NCBI GenBank assembly: GCA_900316985.1
Contig: ONFE01000036.1
Span: 1 to 33,748 of the forward strand
From: an uncultured Prevotellaceae bacterium
GTDB lineage: Bacteria > Bacteroidota > Bacteroidia > Bacteroidales > Bacteroidaceae
DNA length: 33,748 nt
Direction: 5' to 3'
Part shown: positions 23,249 through 30,901 of the stretch, in pieces
Position numbering within the stretch: the stretch's first letter is position 1
Layout of the letters: every line of letters starts with the position of its first letter
The notes under the pieces: generated by a model
Told to the model about the DNA's origin: nothing
Database searches by the model: none
Seen by the model: the letters and a program-made list of their open reading frames with translations, nothing else
Position numbers and translations under genes: made by a program

Positions 23249-23274
23249 TTACAACGTTTTTTTTAATCTCCAAA
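23244..23274 (-). promoter_or_regulatory. Promoter of the tRNA-tuf-secE-nusG-rpl-rpo block
   Basis: TTTG (23274-23271, minus), a 19-nt spacer and TAACTTTG (23251-23244) give a full match to the Bacteroidetes promoter pattern, followed by CAGCCG. No equally good promoter was seen in intergenic gaps down to trpS, so this may feed the whole block. Confidence 0.75.
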
Positions 23275-23291
23275 ATTTTTCGGAGTTTTTT

Positions 23292-23591
23292 TTATCTGTT
23301 ACTGCGTTTTTCCTTGAATTTCATCACCTGAACCTTCAGTGAATCCACGCACTGGTCAATACTTTCCTCAAAAGTGTCACAAGTCTTCTCCACATAGAAC
23401 GACTGTCCTGGAACGGCCAAGGAAATACTGGCCTCTTTATTAAGAGCGGTAGCCGGCTTCACTACTTTAAGCTGCACTTCTGCTTTCTGAATCTCCTCTA
23501 ATGACTTTTCTAACTTGGCGACCTTCTTTTCGATGAACGCCTTCAACTGATCGGTAGCGTCGAAATGAATCGACTGAATCTTAATTTCCAT
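23292..23591 (-). CDS. hpf: Ribosome hibernation-promoting factor (HPF/YfiA)
   Basis: The 99-residue product starts MEIKIQSIHFDATDQLKAFI. I chose the ATG at 23591 because a strong GGAGG (23601-23597) stands six nt before it; the longer frame to 23642 adds 17 residues unlike the family. HPF binds the small-subunit decoding region in stationary phase, blocks translation and stabilises idle ribosomes. Length fits the short form (no dimerisation domain). It follows the recombinase gene by 47 nt and is read from the same promoter. Confidence 0.9.
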   Translation of the reverse strand: MEIKIQSIHFDATDQLKAFIEKKVAKLEKSLEEIQKAEVQLKVVKPATALNKEASISLAVPGQSFYVEKTCDTFEESIDQCVDSLKVQVMKFKEKRSNR

Positions 23592-23596
23592 AGTTA

Positions 23597-23601
23597 CCTC
23601 C
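23597..23601 (-). promoter_or_regulatory. Shine-Dalgarno site of hpf
   Basis: GGAGG lies six nt ahead of the ATG at 23591. It decides the start and is notable in a genome where most genes here show no such site. Confidence 0.7.
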
Positions 23602-23638
23602 AATTTTAATAAGGTTACGCCCGGCGCTCGGTTGTGTT

Positions 23639-24526
23639 TCAACTGCGCGGATGGGCTTTATTATACACTTTCTTTAATTGTTCAAACGTTGTGTGGGTAT
23701 AGATTTCAGTGGTGGCCAGACTTTCATGCCCCAACAGTTTCCTGACACTCTCCAGGCCGGCTTCATGATTAAGCATGGCCGTTGCAAAGCTATGACGCAA
23801 GACATGAGGTGAGCGTTTTTTCTGGGTTGTCACACGCCCCAGCTGCATCTCCACTACCCTTCTCACCTGAGGAATGCTCATCCTGCGACCTTTGTCCGTC
23901 AAAAAGAAGCCTCTTTCCTGACGCGCCACCTGCTCATCCCTGATGGTGATATAATCACGCAAGGCCTGTTCCATTTCCTCACCGAAGGGTATGATACGCT
24001 GTTTGTTGCGCTTTCCAGTGACCTTCAGCTGGCGGTTCACGAAATCCACCATTTCATCCTCAAGCGAGACCAGTTCCGCAACACGCATTCCACTTTCATA
24101 GAAAGTTATTAATAAGGTACGCGCACAAATGTCCTTATAGCTATCCGTCCACATATCATCACTGAGCAGACGGTCCATATCCTTCTCGCGGATGAATTTA
24201 GGCAATTGCTTTTCCTTTTTAGGACCCGTCACACTGTGGGCAGGGTCACGTTCTATCAGGTTTCTCCTCAACGCATAACGATAAAAGGATCTCACAGCAC
24301 TCAGTTTCCCGTTCACCGTGGTGGCCTTCTCGCCCTTGTCCATCATCTGCTCCATCCAGTCCCGGATGACATCGGAATCCACCGTATCCCACTCCAGACC
24401 AGTACCCATATTCGTAAAGAACTCCTCAAACTGCCTCAGACAAGTCTCATATTTGAGTACCGTCAGCGCTGAATAGTTGCGCTCCAGCCGGAGATAGTCA
24501 AGGAATTCCTCAGTCCACATAAGCAT
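23639..24526 (-). CDS. Tyrosine recombinase XerC/XerD
   Basis: The product is 295 residues. The N-terminal SAM-like DNA-binding domain covers 1-90. The catalytic set is complete: Arg148 (ESGMRVAEL), Lys172, His241 and Arg244 (HVLRHSFATAML), His267 (LLGHESLATT) and Tyr276. Xer recombinases resolve chromosome dimers at dif. Full family length and the housekeeping context (rpsU, hpf) argue for a Xer protein rather than an integron or phage integrase, but XerC versus XerD cannot be settled here. A second ATG six nt in (24520) is equally possible. Confidence 0.9.
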   Translation of the reverse strand: MLMWTEEFLDYLRLERNYSALTVLKYETCLRQFEEFFTNMGTGLEWDTVDSDVIRDWMEQMMDKGEKATTVNGKLSAVRSFYRYALRRNLIERDPAHSVTGPKKEKQLPKFIREKDMDRLLSDDMWTDSYKDICARTLLITFYESGMRVAELVSLEDEMVDFVNRQLKVTGKRNKQRIIPFGEEMEQALRDYITIRDEQVARQERGFFLTDKGRRMSIPQVRRVVEMQLGRVTTQKKRSPHVLRHSFATAMLNHEAGLESVRKLLGHESLATTEIYTHTTFEQLKKVYNKAHPRS

Positions 24527-24544
24527 TGGTTTCTGTTTCTGCAG

Positions 24545-24576
24545 CGAATTTACATAAATAATTCGTAACTGCCAAA
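24545..24576 (-). promoter_or_regulatory. Promoter of the xer-hpf unit
   Basis: TTTG (24576-24573, minus), a 20-nt spacer and TAAATTCG (24552-24545), one mismatch from TAnnTTTG, lie just before the recombinase start. Confidence 0.5.
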
Positions 24577-24602
24577 TTTTAGGATGTTTTTTTTCGATTA
24601 TT

Positions 24603-24640
24603 CACAAACAACAAAAGGAGCTTGCACATGGCAGGCCCCT
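24603..24640 (-). terminator. Terminator after rpsU
   Basis: AGGAGCTTGC (24616-24625) pairs with GCAGGCCCCT (24631-24640), with one mismatch and one G-U, loop 5 nt. The minus RNA continues UUUGUUGUUUGU. Confidence 0.6.
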
Positions 24641-24675
24641 ATATCTCATTTCAGCAACAAGGATGTTACTGTAGC

Positions 24676-24867
24676 TTATTCCTCTGTCTGACGAAGTTTC
24701 TGAACGTAGATGGCATGCTCCATCTTCAAGCGCTTCAGAACAGAAGGTTTGTCAAATTGCTGACGGCGGCGAAGTTCCTTCACGACACCGGTCTTCTCAA
24801 ACTTTCTCTTAAACTTCTTCAGTGCTCTTTCGATGTTCTCACCATCTTTAACTGGTACAATAATCAT
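24676..24867 (-). CDS. rpsU: 30S ribosomal protein S21
   Basis: The product is 63 residues from the ATG at 24867 (MIIVPVKDGENIERALKKFK). The longer frame to 24936 would start inside the promoter. The core KFKRKFEKTGVVKELRRRQQF is typical S21. In Bacteroidetes S21 is thought to help hide the 16S anti-Shine-Dalgarno sequence, which fits the scarcity of such sites in this window. The gene has its own promoter and terminator. Confidence 0.95.
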   Translation of the reverse strand: MIIVPVKDGENIERALKKFKRKFEKTGVVKELRRRQQFDKPSVLKRLKMEHAIYVQKLRQTEE

Positions 24868-24933
24868 GCTTTTGATTTCAATTTTATGTGTTAAACTTCT
24901 TGTTATTTCAGTTGCAGATTTTATTTGCGGGTG

Positions 24934-24965
24934 CAAAATTACTGCTTATTTTCCAAACCACCAAG
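24934..24965 (-). promoter_or_regulatory. Promoter of rpsU
   Basis: TAATTTTG (24941-24934, minus) matches the -7 pattern. A near match, CTTG (24965-24962), lies 20 nt upstream. The leader would be about 60 nt. Confidence 0.55.
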
Positions 24966-25019
24966 TTTTTATCACAATTTTTTTGAAATTAAGTCAAAAT
25001 TCAATCTTTTGACATTCAT

Positions 25020-26837
25020 TTAAATGCATGATGTCTGGATTTCCAGCCAATCCCGTTCTTCATCATCCAAATAGGGAGACAACTTCTCGTAAACCATCCG
25101 ATGATAGTCATCGAGCCATCGTCGCTCTTCTTCCGTCAACAATTCCACAATAACAGGCGTTTTGTCAATCGGACAAAGGGTGAGCGGTTCAAAGGTGAGG
25201 AACTGCCCAAACTCGGTCTCGGCATGTTTCACCACAAGTAACAGATTCTCTATGCGGACTCCAAAACGCCCCTCCAGATAGATGCCCGGCTCATCCGTAA
25301 CCGTCATGCCGGCCTTCAACGGAGCAGGCTTCCATTCCATCCTGATTTGGTGGGGACCTTCATGAACATTCAGATAGGAGCCCACACCATGACCGGTGCC
25401 ATGCAGATAGTTCAGCCCTTCACGCCATACTTCCCTGCGAGCCACGGCATCAAGCTGAGTACCTGAAGCCCCATCGGGGAAAATCAGATTCTGCAGTTGC
25501 AGGTGAGCTTTCAGCACCAGTGTATAGACACGCCGCTGCTCATCTGTCAAAGGTCCGAGCGCTATGGTGCGCGTAATGTCGGTGGTGCCGTCCTGATATT
25601 GAGCGCCACTGTCGAGCAAAAGAAAGCCTTCAGGACGCAACTTCACATCTGTTTCCGGCGTAGCCTCATAATGTACGATGGCCCCATGCTCCTGATAACC
25701 GGCAATGGTATCGAAAGACACATCACGGTAGAGTTCTTGTTCGGCTCTTAGCGACGTCAGTTTACGGTCTACAGACATTTCTGTCTCTTCCCCAGCCTCC
25801 ACGGCTGGCTTTAACCAACGGAGGAACTTCACCATCGCTATGCCGTCGCGAATCATGGCGCGGTGAAAACCTTCGATCTCAGCGTCGGTCTTCACCGCTT
25901 TTAAGAAAGGGATGGGCGACGCCTCTTTCACGATGGGGCGTTCCACCTTTCTATAAAGTGAATAGTTCACTTCGTCAGCATCCACCAGGATGTTGTATTC
26001 GAAATAGTCTTTCAGCCCCTGTCCTACCCTTTCGTAATCGTCCACTCCGACACCTTCCTGTTGCAGATAACTGACCACGGCGGGAGTGAGTTTTTTCCGG
26101 TTTACAAATAGCGTGGCTTTCTTCGTATCGATGAGCAGATAACTGACAAAGACAGGATTGCAATGCACGTCACTTCCACGAAGGTTCAGCGTCCAGGCAA
26201 TATCGTCAAGGGCCGCCACCAGCATACCGTCGGCATGTTTCTTCCGCAGTTCCGAACGGATTTCCGTCAGTTTCTCCCGGCAACTCTTCCCCGTCATTTC
26301 CAGGGGGTGAATCTCAATAGGATTCTCAGGAATTGGCGGACGGTCGTGCCATATCAGCTTTAACGGATCCAGATTGGTACGGAGCGTAAGACCACCTTCC
26401 CGACGGAGATCAGTAATGAGCTGTTCCACCATCGATGCACTACACACAGAACCGTCAATACCTACCTCGGTACTCTCCGGCCGCTGTGTATTGTTGGTTG
26501 TGGTTTCCAACTGTTGGCCTAACCATTGGGCAATAGTCGGCGTACCCTCAACCTTTAGTTTCATCAGTTGGAATTCAGTTCCCGCCAATTGCTCTTCAGC
26601 CGCAATGAAATAACGTGAGTCAGTCCAAAGGGCGGCACTGTCCATCGTCACTACTGCCGTTCCTGCCGATCCGTCAAATCCGCTAATCCACTCTCGTCCC
26701 TTCCAGTGATCGGGAACGTATTCACCGTTATGGGGGTCGGTACTTGGGAAGATGAACGCTCCGAGATGCTCTCGCCGCATCACCTCCCGCATGTCACTGA
26801 GCCGATGGCTGATGGTACTTGCCTGATTCATGGTCAT
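25020..26837 (-). CDS. Aminopeptidase P family protein (Xaa-Pro aminopeptidase)
   Basis: The product has 605 residues, the long three-domain form (two creatinase-like N-terminal domains, then a pita-bread M24B domain from about 320). The five metal ligands are present: Asp409, Asp420, His483, Glu516 and Glu530 (LLLDSGAQYQDGTTD, TGHGVGSYLNVHEGP, DEPGIY, RFGVRIEN). The enzyme removes N-terminal residues next to proline and depends on two metal ions. There is no signal peptide, so it should be cytosolic. It lies 7 nt after a small membrane-protein gene and probably shares the transporter transcript. An alternative start is the third residue. Confidence 0.92.
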   Translation of the reverse strand: MTMNQASTISHRLSDMREVMRREHLGAFIFPSTDPHNGEYVPDHWKGREWISGFDGSAGTAVVTMDSAALWTDSRYFIAAEEQLAGTEFQLMKLKVEGTPTIAQWLGQQLETTTNNTQRPESTEVGIDGSVCSASMVEQLITDLRREGGLTLRTNLDPLKLIWHDRPPIPENPIEIHPLEMTGKSCREKLTEIRSELRKKHADGMLVAALDDIAWTLNLRGSDVHCNPVFVSYLLIDTKKATLFVNRKKLTPAVVSYLQQEGVGVDDYERVGQGLKDYFEYNILVDADEVNYSLYRKVERPIVKEASPIPFLKAVKTDAEIEGFHRAMIRDGIAMVKFLRWLKPAVEAGEETEMSVDRKLTSLRAEQELYRDVSFDTIAGYQEHGAIVHYEATPETDVKLRPEGFLLLDSGAQYQDGTTDITRTIALGPLTDEQRRVYTLVLKAHLQLQNLIFPDGASGTQLDAVARREVWREGLNYLHGTGHGVGSYLNVHEGPHQIRMEWKPAPLKAGMTVTDEPGIYLEGRFGVRIENLLLVVKHAETEFGQFLTFEPLTLCPIDKTPVIVELLTEEERRWLDDYHRMVYEKLSPYLDDEERDWLEIQTSCI

Positions 26838-26844
26838 TCAGCTC

Positions 26845-27144
26845 TTATCTGTGAGAAACATTCAGTCTTTGCCGATAGCTGTATGCAAACCAGAGGCAGA
26901 GCAACAAAGCTGCAAACACCACGATGATGGCCCAAAGCAGCATAGTGTTGTCGTCGGAACCGGAGTTTCCTCCCGTAACGAAGTCCTGCAACTGTGCTAC
27001 CGAGTCTTTCGCGGCATCTTTTACCTGTACGGCGGTGTCGGTCACTTCTTTCTTCACCTGCTCTACAGAGTCAATCACTCTTCGCGGGAACCTCGGATGA
27101 CGAGGACGACCAGGATACGCGATGTCTAAAAAAGTAATGTTCAT
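26845..27144 (-). CDS. Small tail-anchored-type membrane protein, unknown function
   Basis: The product has 99 residues and I do not recognise the family. An N-terminal basic, Pro/Arg-rich stretch (PGRPRHPRFPRR) is followed by a polar helix with SVEQVKKEVTDTAVQVKDAA, which looks amphipathic or coiled-coil. Then comes a Gly/Ser/Asp linker and one C-terminal membrane span (MLLWAIIVVFAALLLCLWFAY) ending in a basic tail. Octamer repeats (27154-27201) end nine nt before its ATG. Close spacing to the peptidase suggests joint transcription. It may be a real but poorly conserved gene. Confidence 0.6.
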   Translation of the reverse strand: MNITFLDIAYPGRPRHPRFPRRVIDSVEQVKKEVTDTAVQVKDAAKDSVAQLQDFVTGGNSGSDDNTMLLWAIIVVFAALLLCLWFAYSYRQRLNVSHR

Positions 27145-27153
27145 AATTTTGGA

Positions 27154-27201
27154 GTTTATGAGTTTGTAAGTTTATGAGTTTGTAAGTTTATGAGTTTATA
27201 A
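27154..27201. repeat. Six tandem octamers between transporter and small membrane protein
   Basis: The plus strand shows three 16-bp units, each two octamers: GTTTATGA then GTTTGTAA, with the last copy ending GTTTATAA. They fill most of the 61-nt gap. Confidence 0.85.
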
Positions 27202-27205
27202 GTCG

Positions 27206-28480
27206 CTAGTATGAATGGAGGAACGTCAATAACAGTAGTAAGAGCAGCAGTCCCGAAAGGAAGCTGATGGCATTACAGAGCACACTATAGACCATGGCTT
27301 TCTTCCATTTCCTCAGGGCAGCATAATACCACAGCGCCTCAACTATCACGACAACGAGCTCGCCCACGATAACGGTCATGTCGTCGGCTTCTAAATAAAA
27401 CAAGGAGAGGTTCAGCGGCACATTGGTGAGCACATTGACCACCACTGAAAGCCATAGTATCCGCTTCTGCCGCTCTCCCATAAGGAGCAGCACGCCCAAC
27501 TCTATAAGTATCGTCAGGACTAGCGGCATTATCAATATCACCATCATTTCCATCGTCACACAGAAAGCATTGAAAGTAAGTAACCGGGAATCAACAGGCA
27601 TCGTACAGTTGATAGCAAGAAGTCCCACAAGCGGAATGGCCTGCCTTGTACCGCCTAGTAGCCAGCATCCCACAGCCACCAACAACGCCACCACGAAAGT
27701 ACTGATGTTTCCCATCCATCGGGCTACCCATCCTCCTGCCATCTTACCAAGCATTCCGCAGAAGCCCACTAGCAGAATAAGCGTCCCTGTCTTTCCCAGT
27801 CCTGAGGAAAAGGAACTACCCATAAACGAACGCAACATCACGAATGCCATGATGAGCAGGAGAAGGATGAGAGATGAAGGATGAGGGATGAAAGATGAGG
27901 GATGATCAAATCGGGAGGCAGACTCCTTTATGAGTTCACCTTTCGTTTCCAATCTCAGATAGAGAAGGGAGAAGAGACAGATGAGCAAGAGGAATGTGAA
28001 GAGGACAGTCCATGAGAAAAACACCATCGATACCGCCAGCCCGAAGGCACCTGTGGAAACAAACACGCCCAAAGCCCTGATGTCATTGTTCGTCCTGACG
28101 GCCACCTGCTTGCCTCCCCACACATGGAAAAGCGAGTTACCCATGCCAAGGAATATTGAAGCTACGACGGCTATAACGGGGTAGTATGCCGACAAAGGAG
28201 CATTCTGTAAAGAGACAGTCAACACACCCAGAGTCAGGAATGCCACGGAGAGAAGCAACAGCCAATGACGTTGCTCCATACGATCAGCCCACCAACCCGT
28301 CAGAGGTTGCGTCAGGAATGCCAGCACATTGTAGATAACAAAGAAGCCGAAGAAATGGAGCATCTCGAAAGAAGCATTCATCAGGAGGTACAGGCTGCAC
28401 AGACACAGACCGTCAACCAGGAAATGCAGCAGAGCGCCGATTCCCACCAGTCCCCATATATTACACATACGTCTGTCCAT
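27206..28480 (-). CDS. MFS-like transporter with an atypical C-terminus (possible fusion)
   Basis: The product has 424 residues, about 14 predicted spans. Residues 1-296 look like the first ten helices of an MFS exporter (FsrA-like): TQPLTGWWADRM between helices 2 and 3, and GMGNSLFHVWGGKQVA in helix 4. After NCTMPV (291-296), where helix 11 would continue, the sequence changes to a different type of membrane protein with about four spans (from MEMMVILIMPLVLTILIELG at 310). Residues 192-205 (DHPSSFIPHPSSLI) come from a heptamer DNA repeat in the central loop. Either a deletion fused two genes or this is an unusual family; transport activity is uncertain. Confidence 0.7.
   Translation of the reverse strand: MDRRMCNIWGLVGIGALLHFLVDGLCLCSLYLLMNASFEMLHFFGFFVIYNVLAFLTQPLTGWWADRMEQRHWLLLLSVAFLTLGVLTVSLQNAPLSAYYPVIAVVASIFLGMGNSLFHVWGGKQVAVRTNNDIRALGVFVSTGAFGLAVSMVFFSWTVLFTFLLLICLFSLLYLRLETKGELIKESASRFDHPSSFIPHPSSLILLLLIMAFVMLRSFMGSSFSSGLGKTGTLILLVGFCGMLGKMAGGWVARWMGNISTFVVALLVAVGCWLLGGTRQAIPLVGLLAINCTMPVDSRLLTFNAFCVTMEMMVILIMPLVLTILIELGVLLLMGERQKRILWLSVVVNVLTNVPLNLSLFYLEADDMTVIVGELVVVIVEALWYYAALRKWKKAMVYSVLCNAISFLSGLLLLLLLLTFLHSY
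27864..27905. repeat. Six tandem heptamers inside the MFS-like gene
   Basis: Six copies of RRGATGA run without gaps: AGGATGA, GAGATGA, AGGATGA, GGGATGA, AAGATGA, GGGATGA. The 42 bp keep the frame open and encode the Pro/His/Ser stretch of the central cytoplasmic loop. Confidence 0.85.
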
Positions 28481-28498
28481 AACCCATCATTCTGTGCA

Positions 28499-28531
28499 CA
28501 AAGATACGGATAATCAAGAGCAAAACACAAG
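28499..28531 (-). promoter_or_regulatory. Promoter of the MFS-like gene
   Basis: TATCTTTG (28506-28499, minus) is a full -7 match. CTTG (28531-28528) lies 21 nt upstream. Transcription would start about a dozen nt before the ATG. Confidence 0.6.
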
Positions 28532-28587
28532 AATTATTGTTAATCTATACAAAAACGATTGGAACACCGGCGGCATCTACCCCACAA

Positions 28588-28644
28588 TGTCATAATAATG
28601 TAATACGACAAGCACTTCAAATTCAGAAAAAAACGTTATCTTTG
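28588..28644 (+). promoter_or_regulatory. Pho-box-type promoter of the response regulator gene
   Basis: TGTCATA (28588) and TGTAATA (28599) are spaced exactly 11 bp. Two weaker units fall in phase at 28610 and 28621. After nine nt comes TATCTTTG (28637-28644). The first unit begins 49 nt before the -7 box, the same as at the two other Pho-type promoters in this window. No TTTG upstream element is present, as expected if an activator replaces it. Confidence 0.7.
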
Positions 28645-28680
28645 TAGCCGAAAAGAGCATTTGCTTATATTGAAAGAATT

Positions 28681-29379
28681 ATGAAAATACTTGTAGTCGA
28701 CGATGAGGTGGACATCTGTGAGATTCTGCAGTATAACCTTGAAAACGAAGGGTATGAGGTGGTAACGGCCAATTCGGCCGAGGAGGCGCTCCAACTTCCC
28801 ATTCAAGAATTCGGGTTGATTCTGCTAGATGTGATGATGGGCGAGATGTCTGGGTTCCAGATGGCTCGCCAGTTGAAGAACAATCCTGCTACGACCTTGA
28901 TTCCCATCATTTTTATAACGGCAATCGAGGGCGAAGACAACCTTGTGAAAGGACTGAATATCGGCGCAGACGACTATATTGCCAAGCCACTGAGCATGAA
29001 AGAGGTGAAAGCAAGAGTCAAGGCTGTGCTCAGAAGATCAATGCAGACGAGAACACAGCCAGCCATGGCTTCCTCTGATGACAACAAGATTAGTTACGAG
29101 GGTATCACGCTCGATTTGAACGCCAAGACCGCCACTCTTGACGGTCAGGAACTGGTATTTACAAAACTGGAATTCGAACTGCTGTCGTTCTTCCTCCAGC
29201 ATCCCGACAGGGTGTTTTCACGTGAGGACTTGCTAAAACACTGCTGGCCAAAGGATGTGCTGGTGCTCGACCGCACGGTAGATGTAAACATCACTCGTCT
29301 GCGCAAGAAAATCGGACGTTACGGGAAACATATAAAGACACGTGTGGGCTATGGCTACTGTTTTGAAAGATGCGATTAA
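28681..29379 (+). CDS. PhoB-like response regulator (OmpR family)
   Basis: The product has 232 residues. The receiver domain (1-120) has acidic residues Asp7-Asp8, phospho-acceptor Asp50 (LILLDVMM), Thr80 and Lys102. The OmpR/PhoB winged helix covers about 135-230, with FTKLEFELLSFFLQHPDRVF and VDVNITRLRKKIG. Phosphorylated by the adjacent kinase, it should bind 11-bp direct repeats. Its own promoter, the convergent phosphate cotransporter and a small-protein promoter carry such repeats, so I infer a phosphate-starvation regulator. Family membership is sure; the phosphate role rests on context. Confidence 0.9.
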   Translation: MKILVVDDEVDICEILQYNLENEGYEVVTANSAEEALQLPIQEFGLILLDVMMGEMSGFQMARQLKNNPATTLIPIIFITAIEGEDNLVKGLNIGADDYIAKPLSMKEVKARVKAVLRRSMQTRTQPAMASSDDNKISYEGITLDLNAKTATLDGQELVFTKLEFELLSFFLQHPDRVFSREDLLKHCWPKDVLVLDRTVDVNITRLRKKIGRYGKHIKTRVGYGYCFERCD

Positions 29380-30901
29380 GCGGGAGCAGAGCCATGCACG
29401 CTTGGACACTGCCGAGCGTGAGCATTTTGCGCCGAAGGCGAAAAGTAAATCCTTTCAACGCAATCTGCTCCTTAGCATCGGTGGCGTCTTCCTGCTCTTT
29501 GCCATCTGCTTCAGCGTATATCAATATCAGCGCGAAAAAGACTATAAGATCGACATCCTGCACTCTCGGTTGCAGATGTACAACTACGAGATGGTGCAGA
29601 CACTCGGCGAAGACAGCCTCACCGACAGCCGTCTGTTCCACGATTATGTGGAGCGCCACCAGATGGAAGGACTCCGTGTGTCTGTCATAGACCTGAATGG
29701 GCGGGTTATCCTTGACAGTTACGACACCAATGTAGACTCGCTGGGGAATCATCTCCAGCGCAAGGAAATCCGTCAGGCACTCCAAGAAGGTAATGGCTTC
29801 GACATCAAACGTATGTCGCAATCTACTCACGAGACGTACTTCTATTCAGCCACTCGCTTCGGCAACGTCATCGTGCGTGCAGCAGTGCCTTACTCCGTCG
29901 AACTGACACGTTCGTTACAAGCCGACAACACCTACATCTACTTTGCCATTGTACTGACACTGCTGCTTGGCGTGGCACTCTACCACATCACCCATCGCAT
30001 CAGCCGCCATATTGGCTATCTCCGTGAATTTGCCGTCAAAGCTGAAAGGGGCGAAGAACTGGATCACGAACTTGAGCGGCGAGTGCCCGATGATGAATTG
30101 GGCGACATCAGCCATACCATCATCATGCTCTACTGGAAACTGCGTCATTCGGAGGAAGACAAGGTACGCATCAAACGCCAGCTTACCCAGAATGCGGCTC
30201 ACGAACTGAAGACTCCCGCCGCAAGCATTCATGGCTACCTGGAGAGCATACTCGACAATCCAGACATGCCAGAAGAGAAGAGGAAACATTTTCTGGAGCG
30301 TTGCTTTGCCCAGAGCGAGCGCATGAACAAACTGCTGCTCGACATGAGTGCACTCACCAAACTCGACGAGATGGACGACAGCCATTCCCGAAATCGGCAA
30401 GAATACCACCGGGTCAACGTCACACAGATCATCCAGAATGTGCTCGACGACACCGCCCTGCAACTCCACGACAAGGGTATCACCCCATTGCTACAGATGC
30501 CCCGTCGAATGGTCAATGGTCAATGGTCAATGGTCAATGTAGAAGTCCTCGGCGATGCCAGCCTTATCTACAGTATTTTCCGTAATCTCATCGACAATGC
30601 CATTGCCTATGCCGCAGGAGCTACACAGTTGGCAATCACCTGCCATGAGACGGAATCAGAAGGCCGCCATTTCTACGAGTTCGCGGTGAGCGACAACGGG
30701 CCTGGAATAGAGCCACAGCATCTGGAACACATCTTCGAACGTTTCTATCGTATTGACAAAGGTCGCTCGCGCAAACTCGGCGGGACCGGCCTCGGGCTTG
30801 CCATCGTGAAAAATGCAGTTGCCGTCCATGGCGGAACAACAACTGCATGCCCTACTCCTGGTGGAGGACTGACCGTCAGGTTTACGCTGGCAAGGTTCTA
30901 G
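29351..30901 (+). CDS. PhoR-like sensor histidine kinase
   Basis: About 516 residues from the ATG at 29351 (a GTG at 29342 is the alternative); it overlaps the regulator gene by 29 nt, implying coupling. Counting from the GTG: span 41-60, periplasmic part to about 195, span 197-216, HAMP to about 270, HisKA with His287 (AAHELKTPAAS), N box with NLIDNAIAYA near 415, then DNGPGIEP and GGTGLGLAIVKNAV. Residues 390-399 (MVNGQWSMVN) are encoded by a 7-bp tandem repeat just before the ATPase domain. Its stop shares four bases with the stop of the convergent cotransporter gene. Confidence 0.92.
   Translation: MATVLKDAIKREQSHARLDTAEREHFAPKAKSKSFQRNLLLSIGGVFLLFAICFSVYQYQREKDYKIDILHSRLQMYNYEMVQTLGEDSLTDSRLFHDYVERHQMEGLRVSVIDLNGRVILDSYDTNVDSLGNHLQRKEIRQALQEGNGFDIKRMSQSTHETYFYSATRFGNVIVRAAVPYSVELTRSLQADNTYIYFAIVLTLLLGVALYHITHRISRHIGYLREFAVKAERGEELDHELERRVPDDELGDISHTIIMLYWKLRHSEEDKVRIKRQLTQNAAHELKTPAASIHGYLESILDNPDMPEEKRKHFLERCFAQSERMNKLLLDMSALTKLDEMDDSHSRNRQEYHRVNVTQIIQNVLDDTALQLHDKGITPLLQMPRRMVNGQWSMVNVEVLGDASLIYSIFRNLIDNAIAYAAGATQLAITCHETESEGRHFYEFAVSDNGPGIEPQHLEHIFERFYRIDKGRSRKLGGTGLGLAIVKNAVAVHGGTTTACPTPGGGLTVRFTLARF
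30509..30536. repeat. Four tandem heptamers inside the histidine kinase gene
   Basis: ATGGTCA occurs four times without gaps, followed by a partial ATG. The 7-bp unit is not a multiple of three, so a change by one copy would shift the frame upstream of the ATP-binding motifs. Confidence 0.9.

Noticed and set aside
23268-23293. Hairpin with T8 run as a plus-strand terminator
   Set aside because: No plus-strand transcript is expected here, and on the minus strand there is no U-tract; it also overlaps the tRNA promoter. It could be a weak end signal for hpf, but I cannot support it.
23639-24526. Integrase of a mobile element
   Set aside because: Length, full catalytic set and housekeeping neighbours fit a chromosomal Xer recombinase; no att-like repeats or cargo genes are seen nearby.
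29291-29830. 179-codon ORF antisense to the regulator and kinase genes
   Set aside because: No promoter box, no family resemblance, and the plus-strand genes are certain.
30509-30536. CRISPR-like array
   Set aside because: The units are 7 bp without spacers, and no cas genes are present; the same holds for the other short arrays.
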